A DNA stretch of 64,000 bases from Gemmatimonadaceae bacterium. Lineage in GTDB: Bacteria > Gemmatimonadota > Gemmatimonadetes > Gemmatimonadales > Gemmatimonadaceae. Below the pieces are notes generated by a model, which searched no databases, was not told where the DNA came from, and saw only the letters and a list, made by a program, of their open reading frames with translations. Location: positions 1 to 64,000 of the forward strand of contig DASYSS010000057.1 in the NCBI GenBank assembly GCA_036003045.1, in the 5' to 3' direction. Position 1 is the stretch's first letter. Each line of letters begins with the position of its first letter. Shown here piece by piece: positions 24,984-33,530 of this stretch. The position numbers and the translations under genes are program-made.

Positions 24984-26504
24984 TTAGCGTTTGCGCGCCA
25001 ACGGCTTCTTCACCGAAGCCAAGACGCGCTCTTGTGGAAGGTCGGCTTTCGCCCGGCCGTTGGTCGTTGTGTCGTCCGCGGCGTGAGCGGCGGGCGTCGC
25101 GGTCGTCAGCGTCGCTGTGGGAGGCGGCTGCATCTCGCCGCTCAGGAACGACATCAGGTCTCGTCGCACGTCGTCCCCGCTGATCCCCAGGAGCTTGGAC
25201 GTCTTGTCCATGTCGCCCGACGTGGACGCGAACGTTTGCAGCGCGAGCAACCGCCGCCCTTCCGTGGCGCTCGCGCCGACTGGGATCGTCACCGAGGTCG
25301 GGGCCACACCCGAGTCGCGCAGATGTCGCGGCATCACGTCGCTCAGACTGATCGCGTCGCCGCGCGCCATGATCACCGCGCGCTCGACCGCGTTCTTCAA
25401 CTCGCGCACGTTCCCCGGCCAGTGGTACGCGAGGATCCACCCCCACGCCGCATCGTCGAAGTCGGCGATCTTCTTTCCGTTCTGCTCGGCGTACCGCGCG
25501 AGAAACTCGGTGGCGAGGAGATGGATGTCTTCCGTCCGCTCGCGCAGCGGCGGCAGGGAGATCTCGACGACCGCGAGACGGTAGTAGAGATCCTCGCGGA
25601 TGTCTCCGTCGGTGATCGCTTGCTGCAGATCCTTGTTCGTCGCCGCGACAATGCGGATATCGACGGAGATCTCTTTCTTTCCGCCGAGGCGGCGAACCTG
25701 CCGCGTCTCGAGTGCGCGAAGCAGCTTGACCTGAATGTCCGGCGACATCTCAGCGACTTCGTCGAGGAAAATCGTGCCGCCGCTCGCCATTTCGAACGCG
25801 CCGGGTTTCTCGTTTACCGAGCCGGTGAACGCGCCCTTCTCGTGGCCGAACAACTCGTTTTCGAGAATCTCCTTCGGCAGCGCGGCGCAGTTCAGCGCGA
25901 AGAACGGCCCGCTGGCCCGCTCGCTCTTGCTGTGCAGTGCCCGGGCGACCAGCTCCTTGCCGGTGCCGGACTCGCCGAGGATGAGCACGCTCGCCGTGGA
26001 CGGAGCGACCGCGTCGATGACCTGGTAGACGCCCCGCATCACCTCCGACTGGCCGGTGAGCTCGCCATAGTGGGTGAGTCCCTCGAGCCGCGACGTGAGC
26101 TCGCGGTTCTTTTCCTGGACCTCGAACTTCTCGAGGGCCTTGGGAATCAACGCCTTGAGTCGGTTGAGCTTGTCCGCGTTGAGCGGCTTTTCGATGTAGT
26201 CGTATGCGCCTTGTTGCATCGCCTGGACAGCCGAGTCCACGGTGGCCTGCCCGGTGATGATGATGCATTCCGTGGCAATTCGGCGTTGCTGTAGCTCACG
26301 AAGCAGCGCCAAACCGTCGAGTTTGGGCATCTTCAAGTCGGCGAGCGCCACCCCGTAGCGATCGTTGGCCAGCCGCTCGAGCGCTTTCTGGCCGTCCGGG
26401 GCGATGTCGACCGTGTACCCCTCGTCGGTCAGAATGGCGCTCAGGCCTGACGTAATCGCCTGCTCGTCGTCCGCAATCAGAATCTTCGCGTTCGTGTGTT
26501 TCAT
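24984..26504 (-). CDS. Sigma-54-type response regulator (NtrC family), GAFTGS variant
   Basis: A 506-residue protein. The receiver domain (7-120) has acidic residues Asp12/Asp13, phospho-acceptor Asp56 and Lys106. The AAA+ domain has Walker A GESGTGKE at 177-184, the sigma-54 contact loop at 224-229, Walker B IFLDE at 245-249 and WPGNVREL near residue 370. A C-terminal Fis-like region (TSKLLGISGDDVRRDL) follows, then a Thr/Ala-rich tail. The contact loop reads GAFTGS instead of GAFTGA. It probably responds to the kinase-like protein upstream. Targets are unknown; I found no clear sigma-54 promoter by eye. Confidence 0.93.
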   Translation of the reverse strand: MKHTNAKILIADDEQAITSGLSAILTDEGYTVDIAPDGQKALERLANDRYGVALADLKMPKLDGLALLRELQQRRIATECIIITGQATVDSAVQAMQQGAYDYIEKPLNADKLNRLKALIPKALEKFEVQEKNRELTSRLEGLTHYGELTGQSEVMRGVYQVIDAVAPSTASVLILGESGTGKELVARALHSKSERASGPFFALNCAALPKEILENELFGHEKGAFTGSVNEKPGAFEMASGGTIFLDEVAEMSPDIQVKLLRALETRQVRRLGGKKEISVDIRIVAATNKDLQQAITDGDIREDLYYRLAVVEISLPPLRERTEDIHLLATEFLARYAEQNGKKIADFDDAAWGWILAYHWPGNVRELKNAVERAVIMARGDAISLSDVMPRHLRDSGVAPTSVTIPVGASATEGRRLLALQTFASTSGDMDKTSKLLGISGDDVRRDLMSFLSGEMQPPPTATLTTATPAAHAADDTTTNGRAKADLPQERVLASVKKPLARKR

Positions 26505-26537
26505 GCGCTGTCGGGATACCCCGGGGCGTTCCGCCCT

Positions 26538-27149
26538 TTAGGTAGGGAACGTAATCGTAGCGCCGCTTTCGAAGATGTCGAGATGGACGCCAGCACTATG
26601 CGCCGCGGAAACGACCTCGTCGCTCAGCGCAAATCTCGAACCGTCGCGCTCGGCGTAAGAGATACGCATCGCGGGGCCTCCGGGCCCCTCCACGGCGGCG
26701 CAGACGACGTCGTCCGAGACCTCGACCGCGGCCATCAGGACGGCCGCGATCGCGAGCCGGGCCGCCGATGCCGGCACGCTCGTCGTCCCGAGCCGTTCTA
26801 CCCCCTTGTCGACCGTAAGGCGCGTTCCGGCCTCGCTCGCGGCTGCGCCGCGCGAGGCCAGCACGGCCACGTCGCGAGTGATCTTCGCGATGTCGGTGGC
26901 TCCCCCGCCACGCGGCGACCTCGCCAGAGAGAGCATCGCCTCCGCCGATTGGATCACCGATTCCAACTCGGCCGCCGCCGCCTCGGCGAACGGGCGTACC
27001 GTAGACGTGTCGGCGTCCGCCTTCGTACTGCGCGACCGTACGACCTCCAAGTTCACGGCCACGCCATTCAGCGCGCCCTTGAATTGGTGCGCCGTCGCGT
27101 CACAGAGCCGCTGGAAGACCCCCAGCCACAGCTCGTCGGCCGTCGCCAA
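26538..27149 (-). CDS. Degenerate histidine-kinase-like protein (HisKA-type helix, no ATP-binding motifs)
   Basis: A 203-residue protein starting at TTG, 3 nt after the aldolase stop. The N-terminal helix contains ATAHQFKGALNGVAVNLEVV with His21, recalling the H-box of sensor kinases (H-E-x-x-N-P-L-x-x-I), followed by a second long helix. The C-terminal half resembles the shell of a kinase ATPase domain and ends in GVHLDIFESGATITFPT. I see no N-box asparagine and no GxGxG lid. It may act as a phosphotransferase or anti-kinase for the NtrC-type regulator 33 nt downstream. This is inference from position and pattern. Confidence 0.6.
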   Translation of the reverse strand: MATADELWLGVFQRLCDATAHQFKGALNGVAVNLEVVRSRSTKADADTSTVRPFAEAAAAELESVIQSAEAMLSLARSPRGGGATDIAKITRDVAVLASRGAAASEAGTRLTVDKGVERLGTTSVPASAARLAIAAVLMAAVEVSDDVVCAAVEGPGGPAMRISYAERDGSRFALSDEVVSAAHSAGVHLDIFESGATITFPT

Positions 27150-27152
27150 TCG

Positions 27153-28559
27153 TCAGTCGCTCAACTCCGCGTCGTCCGGCGCTGCCGCCACCGACACGGC
27201 ACGCGTTGGATCGTCGCGATGGATGGCGATGGGCTTCACGAATCGCGCGACCATCGGTGCGGTATCGCCGATGGCCAGCTGATCGAACAGGAAACCGAAC
27301 TTCTGGTCGTACGCGGCGTCGAGCGCGGCGCGCGTCGCTTCGGGCAGGTCCCAGAATTTTCGCTTGAACGGGCCCAGCGCCTTTTTGCGAGTCTTGTAAT
27401 AGAACTGTTCGTCGGAATCCTTCGGCTTGCGCTCGTCCTTGGCGTTCTCGTCGAGCCACTTATAGATCTCGGCGCGCAGCGAATCCGGAATGTGGTCGAA
27501 CAACATGTTCTGGAAGTTCGTCGCCAGGTGGATCTCGGCGGTCTCGCACTTCGGGAAATTGTGGAAGGCGGTTTCCGGTAGCGTGGACGCTCCGTGTTGA
27601 ACCGCGCCGGCGAGCCCGTACTCGTCGCGCGCGACCTTCGACAGCCGCTCGAGCGTGTCGAAATCGAGCTTCACGTCGGCGATCGAGCCGTCGGGCAGCA
27701 CGACGCCGCCGTGCGACGTCCCGGACTGCACGCTGATCTTCGACAGGCCGACCTCGCCCTTCGGCAGACGACGAATCAGTCCGTCCACGTAGGCGCGCAG
27801 TTCTTCGGCCGTGCTGTTTTGCGTGCCGATTTCGCCGATCTCGCCGCCGATGGAAATCGTGATCCCGTCGGGCTCCAGCTCGCGCACCGTCTTGAAGATG
27901 TCGGCGCCGACCTCACAATTCAGCCGCTGCTGCTCGTCGAGCGTCGACTTGGAGATGTCGACGAGGGTGGACGTATCGATGTCGATGTTGAAGAAGCCGG
28001 CGGCGATGGCTTCGCGGGCCAGCGCTTTGACGGCGTCGACTTCGGGCTTCGGATCGGCGGCGTACTTCTTGGCGTTCACCTGGAAGTGGTCGCCCTGGAT
28101 GAATACCGGACCGCGAAACCCTTCTCGAATCGCCGCGGCCAGCACGACGGCGACGTACTCGCCGGGCCGCTGGTCCGTGTAGGCGATCTCCGAACGCGCG
28201 ATTTCGAGAATGAACGCGCCGGCCTTCTTGGCGAGCGCCGTCCGGAAGATCGATCGCGCCGTGTTGTACGCCATCCCGCGCACGTTGATCGCGGGCACGG
28301 TGAACCCGTGACACGCACCGCGCCCGCGGGCCTTGTACAACTCGTGAATCGATGACGGTATCACTCCGACTGCCTGCGCGATTTCCCAGATCAGCCAGCG
28401 CGCATGCTCCTTCTCCGGCCCGGACTCGAAGACCGCCGCCCTCACCAGCGTGTCCATCGCCGCCGTCGCGACGGCATCAGCGTTCTTCACCGTCACGCGG
28501 CCGTCGCGGACCTTGACGTCAGCGCCGAACAATTCGTTGAGCGATTCGATTGAGTTCAT
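27153..28559 (-). CDS. Class II fructose-bisphosphate aldolase family protein
   Basis: A 468-residue TIM-barrel aldolase of the zinc class II superfamily, longer than the usual 285-360 residues. Features are a strand GPVFIQGDHFQVN with a metal-binding-type His, FFNIDIDTSTLVDIS, SIGGEIGEIG, SVQSGTSHGG and GAVQHGASTLPE. The extra length is an N-terminal helical part (about 1-90) and a C-terminal extension (about 400-468). The start was set at ATG 28559, where the protein begins MNSIESLNELF; the upstream frame would run through octamer array 8. In a cluster with pgi, pyk and tal, a role in fructose-1,6-bisphosphate cleavage or synthesis is likely, but a related sugar bisphosphate cannot be excluded. 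Confidence 0.82.
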   Translation of the reverse strand: MNSIESLNELFGADVKVRDGRVTVKNADAVATAAMDTLVRAAVFESGPEKEHARWLIWEIAQAVGVIPSSIHELYKARGRGACHGFTVPAINVRGMAYNTARSIFRTALAKKAGAFILEIARSEIAYTDQRPGEYVAVVLAAAIREGFRGPVFIQGDHFQVNAKKYAADPKPEVDAVKALAREAIAAGFFNIDIDTSTLVDISKSTLDEQQRLNCEVGADIFKTVRELEPDGITISIGGEIGEIGTQNSTAEELRAYVDGLIRRLPKGEVGLSKISVQSGTSHGGVVLPDGSIADVKLDFDTLERLSKVARDEYGLAGAVQHGASTLPETAFHNFPKCETAEIHLATNFQNMLFDHIPDSLRAEIYKWLDENAKDERKPKDSDEQFYYKTRKKALGPFKRKFWDLPEATRAALDAAYDQKFGFLFDQLAIGDTAPMVARFVKPIAIHRDDPTRAVSVAAAPDDAELSD

Positions 28560-28589
28560 GAGATTCGTCCGTCGTCTCGATCGTTCCGG

Positions 28590-28621
28590 TCCATCGGTCC
28601 ACCGGTCCACCGGCCTATCGG
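28590..28621 (-). repeat. Octamer repeat array 8
   Basis: Units TCCATCGG, TCCACCGG, TCCACCGG and a degenerate CCTATCGG that contains the complement of the pgi TAG stop. It fills the gap between pgi and the aldolase gene. The minus strand is G-rich (CCGGTGGA). Confidence 0.75.
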
Positions 28622-30015
28622 CCCTCCGCCTTCCAGGCATACCTCGCATCCGGCTTCGGCAACAGATTCCATTCCTTCCGCGCCTGTTCCGCGTCGACGC
28701 GGCCGAGTTGCGCGTAGGTGAACTGCTTGCCGAGCTCCACGCCCGGCTGGTCGAGCGGATTCACTCCGTAGAGCGCGCCCGCGTATATCGTTGCGATCTC
28801 CAGCAGCATGAACAGCGCGCCCAAATGCCACGCGTCCACACGATCGATATGGATCGTCATACTCAGCCGACCGCGCCTCGCGAGCGCGCCGGCAGTCGCT
28901 CGCTGTTCGATCGACAACAGCTCGCCCAGTCGGTGCCCGCCGAGGTAGCCGAGCTCCTTCACATCTGAATGTAGCGAAGGAATGGTCACGTCCGACGGTG
29001 ATTCACGAACGGCGATGAACGTGACCGTTTTGTCGAGTGGCCCTTCCATGAAGAGCTGCACCTTGCTGTGCTGGTCGGTCGCGCCCAACGCGGCAAGCGG
29101 CGTCGGACCGACTCCATGGTCGCCGGGTTGCCGATGCTTACCGAGACTCTCTGCCCAAAGCTGCACGAACCAGTCGGCGAGATTGCGCAGCGGGTCGGAA
29201 TACGGCATCAGCACGTGGATGTGCCGGCCGGCGGTCGAGTCCGCGAGGTATTGGAGCGTCGCGAAGAGCGCCGCCGGATTCTTCGACAGGTCTTTTCCCG
29301 TGCAGCCCGCGGCGATGTCGTGCGCTCCCGCGAGAAGCTGGGCGGTGTCCATCCCCGTCAAAGCCGCCGGAAGAATCCCGACCGGCGTGAGCACGCTGTA
29401 GCGCCCGCCGACGGCCGGCGGAATATCGACCGCGGGAATCCCCTCGGAGTTCGCGATCTCTCGCAGCGCGCCGTTCTTGGGATCGGTGACGAACACGAGA
29501 TGCGCTTTCGCGTCCTTCGTTCCCTTGTTCAACCGATCGCGCACGACGAGATACTGCGCCATCGTCTCGGCCGTGCCACCCGACTTGGAGATCACGACGA
29601 ACAGCGACCGTTCGAGCGAGAGGCGATCGAGCAGCGCGGCGATGGTGTACGGGTCGACGTTGTCGAGCACATGAAGGCGCGGATTTCCGGCGCGTTCCGC
29701 GTCGGTCAGCGCGTTCCAGTCGGGCGCGAGCAGCGCGGTGCGCAGCGCGATGGGGCCCAATGCCGAGCCGCCGATGCCAAGCACGACGACGTCATCATAC
29801 TTGCCCTTCGCGCTGGCGGCGAAATCACTGGACTGCTTGTGAAGCTCCGTGTCGTCGGGGAGGGCAAGAAAACCGAGCTCACCCGCGGCTCTTCGCTTGC
29901 CGAACGTGTCGTGCGCTGCTCTGAACGCGTTGGGGGCGGACGTCCAATCGGCCGTCGTGATCCCACCGCCGACGACATCCCCCATCATGTTCGAGAAATC
30001 GAGATCGAGCGTCAT
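28615..30015 (-). CDS. pgi: Glucose-6-phosphate isomerase
   Basis: A 466-residue phosphoglucose isomerase interconverting glucose-6-P and fructose-6-P. Visible are VVVLGIGGSALGP, the sugar-phosphate SIS loop SKSGGTAETM, LTPVGILPAALTG, HVLMPYSD, GDHGVGPTPLAALGATDQHS and the catalytic region near the C-terminus. It is shorter than the 550-residue enterobacterial form, fitting the Bacillus-like subgroup. It is followed by the aldolase gene and preceded by a metallo-hydrolase gene 35 nt away, within a central-carbon cluster on one strand. Confidence 0.95.
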   Translation of the reverse strand: MTLDLDFSNMMGDVVGGGITTADWTSAPNAFRAAHDTFGKRRAAGELGFLALPDDTELHKQSSDFAASAKGKYDDVVVLGIGGSALGPIALRTALLAPDWNALTDAERAGNPRLHVLDNVDPYTIAALLDRLSLERSLFVVISKSGGTAETMAQYLVVRDRLNKGTKDAKAHLVFVTDPKNGALREIANSEGIPAVDIPPAVGGRYSVLTPVGILPAALTGMDTAQLLAGAHDIAAGCTGKDLSKNPAALFATLQYLADSTAGRHIHVLMPYSDPLRNLADWFVQLWAESLGKHRQPGDHGVGPTPLAALGATDQHSKVQLFMEGPLDKTVTFIAVRESPSDVTIPSLHSDVKELGYLGGHRLGELLSIEQRATAGALARRGRLSMTIHIDRVDAWHLGALFMLLEIATIYAGALYGVNPLDQPGVELGKQFTYAQLGRVDAEQARKEWNLLPKPDARYAWKAEGR

Positions 30016-30050
30016 GAGCGTGGTGTGAAGTGCGGCGCGCGTTACGCACG

Positions 30051-30830
30051 TCAGTCGACGCGAACCACCAGACCGTCGAACGCCGGCGTAATGCCGTGCG
30101 GCAGCTCTGCCTCGAGGTCCGCGTGGAAATTGTCGTGCGTGAGGTGCGTGAGATAGGTGCGCTCCGCTCCGACTTGACGCGCGGCGCTCACCGCCTCGGG
30201 GAGACTCAGGTGCGTAGGATGTTCCGTTCGAAAGAGGGCGTTGATCACGAGCACCTTCGCGCCGGCCAGCAAGCGGAGCGCGTCGGGTGGAAGCGACTTG
30301 GCATCCGTGACGTACGCCAACGGCCCGATTCGATATGCAAAGACCGTGACAGCTCCGTGAGGCACCCCGACCGGCAGCACTTCCATGTCGCCGACCATGA
30401 ACGGAACGCCTGCGGCGACCGGATGCGCCTTTCCTTCGGGCTTCGACGTCCCGGGCAAAGGCCGGATTTGATCGTCGAAGATGTAGCGGAACTTCGACTC
30501 CAGCTCGTCCAGCGTCTCCTTCGGCCCATAAATCGGAAGCGGCGCCTCACGATTCACCGTGATCGCCCGCAAGTCGTCGATGCCGTGCGTGTGATCGGCG
30601 TGGCTATGCGTGTAGGCAACCGCGTCGACGCGGTCGATTGCCGCGGCGATCAGCTGGAGGCGCAGTTCCGGCGGCGTGTCGATGAGAAGCCGAGTCCCGT
30701 GAAAGTTCTCCACGACCGCGCCGACGCGATTTCGCTTGTCGCGCGGATCCGGCGACGTACACACCGCGCAGCGACACCCAATCTTGGGGACGCCGAAACT
30801 GGTGCCGGTGCCGAGGAAGGTGAGTTTCAC
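30051..30830 (-). CDS. MBL-fold metallo-hydrolase, PhnP-like
   Basis: A 259-residue metallo-beta-lactamase-fold protein. It starts at GTG with LTFLGTGTSFGVPKIGC, then a Cys cluster Cys19, Cys21 and Cys24 like the structural zinc site of PhnP. The metal motif THSHADH has His75, His77, Asp79 and His80. Further histidine blocks are VGVPHGAVTV and YLTHLTHDNFH. PhnP cleaves a ribose 1,2-cyclic phosphate; close homologues in other contexts are unassigned. Located between pgi and pyk, it may repair or drain a cyclic sugar phosphate. The family is firm; the substrate is inference. Confidence 0.85.
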   Translation of the reverse strand: MKLTFLGTGTSFGVPKIGCRCAVCTSPDPRDKRNRVGAVVENFHGTRLLIDTPPELRLQLIAAAIDRVDAVAYTHSHADHTHGIDDLRAITVNREAPLPIYGPKETLDELESKFRYIFDDQIRPLPGTSKPEGKAHPVAAGVPFMVGDMEVLPVGVPHGAVTVFAYRIGPLAYVTDAKSLPPDALRLLAGAKVLVINALFRTEHPTHLSLPEAVSAARQVGAERTYLTHLTHDNFHADLEAELPHGITPAFDGLVVRVD

Positions 30831-30859
30831 GGAGTCACGGTGCGACGGGCGCCCGCCCG

Positions 30860-32266
30860 TTACACCGTCTCGACCTTGAGCAGGTTCGTCGTGCCGGGAA
30901 CGTCGAACGGCACGCCCGCCGTGACCACGACGCGATCGCCATCGCGGGCGAGCCCGCGGCGTTGCACGGCTTCGAGAGCGAGCTGCACCATCTCGTCGTA
31001 CGTGTTGCAGTGCTTCACGAGCTCCGGGATCACGCCCCACACGAGCGCGAGCTGGCGAAACGTGCGCGGTACGTCGGTCAGCACCAGAATCGGCACCCTC
31101 GGCCGGTGGGCGGCGACGACGCGCGCGCTGAAGCCGCTCTTCGTGAATACGATCAGCACAGGCGCATCGAGCATCGTGACCGCGGCCGCGCTCGCCGCGG
31201 CGATCGCAAACTCGGTGGACACCGCCGTCTCGTCTTTTCGGCGTTCGTCGCGCTGACCGCGGGGACGCGCGCGAGTCTCGATCTCCGTGATGATGCGGGT
31301 CATCGCTTCGACGGCCAACCGCGGATATTGTCCCGCCGCGGTCTCGGCCGACAGCATGACCGCGTCGGTGCCGTCGAGGATCGCGTTGGCGACGTCGCTC
31401 GCCTCGGCGCGCGTCGGACGCGGATGCGTGATCATGGACTCGAGCATCTGTGTCGCGGTGATCACCGGCCGTCCAAGCCGGTTGCACAGCGCGATGATCC
31501 GTTTCTGCGCCCACGGCACCTCCTCGAACGGCAGCTCCACGCCGAGGTCGCCGCGCGCGACCATGATGCCGTCCGAGGCGCGCACGATCGACTCGATGTT
31601 CTCGAGCGCCGAATCTTTCTCGATCTTCGCGACGACGAGCATGTGCTTCGGCACGAGCTGCCGCAGCTCGGCGATGTCCTGCGCCCGCCGCACGAAGCTC
31701 AGCGCGACGTACTCGAGCTCCTGCTGCACGGCGAAGGCGATGTCCTCGCGATCCTTCGACGTGATCGACGGCGCCGACACCTGCACGCCGGGCAGGTTGA
31801 TTCCCTTGTGGCTGGAGAGCGTGCCGCCGTGTACGACGCGCGCCGTCACGCGAGGCTTGGCGACATCCAGAACGACGAGCTCGATCAGTCCGTCGTTGAT
31901 GAGGATCCGGTCACCGTCGTTGACGTCGTCGGCGAGCGCCTCGTAGGTCACGGGCACTTCGTCGCCCTTCTCTTTCCCCTCCGGCGCGAACACGACGTCG
32001 CTCCCGTCGAGAAGCTCGCGCGTATTCCCCAGCTCACCGATGCGGATTCGCGGACCCTGGAGATCGCCGAGAATGGCGATCGGCCGCTTCGTCTCGGTGG
32101 CAACCTCGCGAATCAGCGCGATCGTCGCCGCGTGCTGTTCGTGCGTGCTATGTGAGAAGTTGATCCGGGCGACGTTCAGGCCGGCGCCGACGAGGCCGCG
32201 TAACGCGTCGCGCGTCGAGCTCGATGGGCCCAACGTGCACACGATCTTGGTTCGGCAGTAGCGCAA
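30860..32266 (-). CDS. pyk: Pyruvate kinase
   Basis: A 468-residue pyruvate kinase, making ATP and pyruvate from phosphoenolpyruvate. Seen are TKIVCTLGPSS, NVARINFSHS, ILGDLQGPRIRIG, the catalytic-lysine strand VVAKIEKDSALENI, MVARGDLGVELPFEEVP, the signature TATQMLESMI and DAVMLSAETAAGQYP. A full C-terminal allosteric domain follows. The start codon is TTG. It lies 27 nt downstream of the transaldolase gene, consistent with co-transcription. Confidence 0.97.
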   Translation of the reverse strand: MRYCRTKIVCTLGPSSSTRDALRGLVGAGLNVARINFSHSTHEQHAATIALIREVATETKRPIAILGDLQGPRIRIGELGNTRELLDGSDVVFAPEGKEKGDEVPVTYEALADDVNDGDRILINDGLIELVVLDVAKPRVTARVVHGGTLSSHKGINLPGVQVSAPSITSKDREDIAFAVQQELEYVALSFVRRAQDIAELRQLVPKHMLVVAKIEKDSALENIESIVRASDGIMVARGDLGVELPFEEVPWAQKRIIALCNRLGRPVITATQMLESMITHPRPTRAEASDVANAILDGTDAVMLSAETAAGQYPRLAVEAMTRIITEIETRARPRGQRDERRKDETAVSTEFAIAAASAAAVTMLDAPVLIVFTKSGFSARVVAAHRPRVPILVLTDVPRTFRQLALVWGVIPELVKHCNTYDEMVQLALEAVQRRGLARDGDRVVVTAGVPFDVPGTTNLLKVETV

Positions 32267-32293
32267 TAGTGGAGTTCGTGTTGACGGCGTGAG

Positions 32294-33436
32294 TTAGTGG
32301 CTCTCGACCAGCTCCTTCCCCAGCGCCTTCGTCTTCGCCTGCAGTCCGGCCAGCAGCGTGTCGTACGACTTCTGGAAACTCGCGATGCCGTCGACCAGCA
32401 GCTTCTGCGTCACGTCGTCGATCGAGATTCCGTACGTGCCGAGCTCGTCGATCGTGGCCTGCGCCTCGTCGACGTCCTTGTCCACCGTGCGCGAGACGTT
32501 ACCGTGGTTGCGGAACGCGTCCACGGTCTGCGGTGGCATCGTGTTCACGGTGTTCGGGCCGATGAGGTCCTCGACGTACATCACGTCGCGGTACGCCGGA
32601 TTCTTGGTGCTCGTGCTGGCCCACAGCGGACGCTGGATCGTGGCGCCCTTCGCCGACAGCGCCATCCATCTCGGCGAGGCCTTCCGCTCCTGAAAGAGCT
32701 TGTAGGCGAGCTTTGCGTTGGCGATCGCCGCCTTGCCTTTCAACCCCTCGAGCGCTTTCGCGTCGCCCGGGCGTAACTTCGCGGCGGCGTCGAGCCGCTT
32801 GTCCGTCTCGGTGTCTACGCGGCTCACGAAGAAGCTGGCCACCGAATGAATGTTCGTGATGTCCTTGCCCGCTTCGACACGCTCCTCGAGCCCCGCCATG
32901 TATGCGTCGATGACCCGCGCGTACGCCTCGATCGCGAACAGCAACGTGATGTTGATGTTGACGCCGGCGGCCGTGAGTCGCTGCACCGCCTTCGCGCCTT
33001 CGACGGTGCCGGGTACCTTCACGAACGCGTTCGGGCGATCCACCGTTTTCCAGAGTCGCGTCGCTTCGTCGATCGTCGCCGCGGCATCGTTGGCCGCGCC
33101 GGGCGACACCTCGATCGACACGAAGCCGTCGGCGCCGTGGAGCCCGTCGAACGTCGGACGGAAGATGTCGCACGCGTCGCGCACGTCGGTCGTCGCGATC
33201 CGCTCGAACAGCTCCATCGCCGTGAAGTCGCCGGCGGAGAACCGAATCTGATCGTCGTACGTCGTGCCCTCGGCCAACGCCTTCTCGAAGATCGTCGGGT
33301 TCGACGTCATTCCGGTCACGGCATCGTCGCGAATTCGGCGCGCCAAGTCGCCGTTCTTCAGGATCGTGCGATCGATGAAGTCCAACCAGATCGCCACGCC
33401 CGCATCATGAAGATCCTTGAGTCGATTCTCACTCAC
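32294..33436 (-). CDS. tal: Transaldolase
   Basis: A 380-residue transaldolase of the longer actinobacterial/cyanobacterial type. It transfers a dihydroxyacetone unit between sugar phosphates in the pentose phosphate pathway. Features are AIWLDFIDR, TGMTSNPTIFEKA at 41-53, VSIEVSP, Schiff-base Lys140 in AFVKVPGT, then GVNINITLLF and PLWASTSTKNPAY. The start was placed at GTG 33436, which has a GGGGGAGAGAG ribosome site just upstream. An in-frame extension to 33517 would translate octamer array 9 and has no family match. It is first in the carbon cluster. Confidence 0.94.
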   Translation of the reverse strand: MSENRLKDLHDAGVAIWLDFIDRTILKNGDLARRIRDDAVTGMTSNPTIFEKALAEGTTYDDQIRFSAGDFTAMELFERIATTDVRDACDIFRPTFDGLHGADGFVSIEVSPGAANDAAATIDEATRLWKTVDRPNAFVKVPGTVEGAKAVQRLTAAGVNINITLLFAIEAYARVIDAYMAGLEERVEAGKDITNIHSVASFFVSRVDTETDKRLDAAAKLRPGDAKALEGLKGKAAIANAKLAYKLFQERKASPRWMALSAKGATIQRPLWASTSTKNPAYRDVMYVEDLIGPNTVNTMPPQTVDAFRNHGNVSRTVDKDVDEAQATIDELGTYGISIDDVTQKLLVDGIASFQKSYDTLLAGLQAKTKALGKELVESH

Positions 33437-33479
33437 TTCTCTCTCTCCCCCGAACTCTTCGCTGTTCAAGCGGTTCCCG

Positions 33480-33511
33480 TCCACCTGTCCACCTGTCCAC
33501 CTGTCCACCTG
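33480..33511 (-). repeat. Octamer repeat array 9 (4 perfect units)
   Basis: Four identical TCCACCTG units, the most regular array in the window, between the sugar dehydrogenase stop and the transaldolase start. The minus strand reads CAGGTGGA. Confidence 0.9.
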
Positions 33512-33530
33512 TTTCACAACCTAGCCGATC

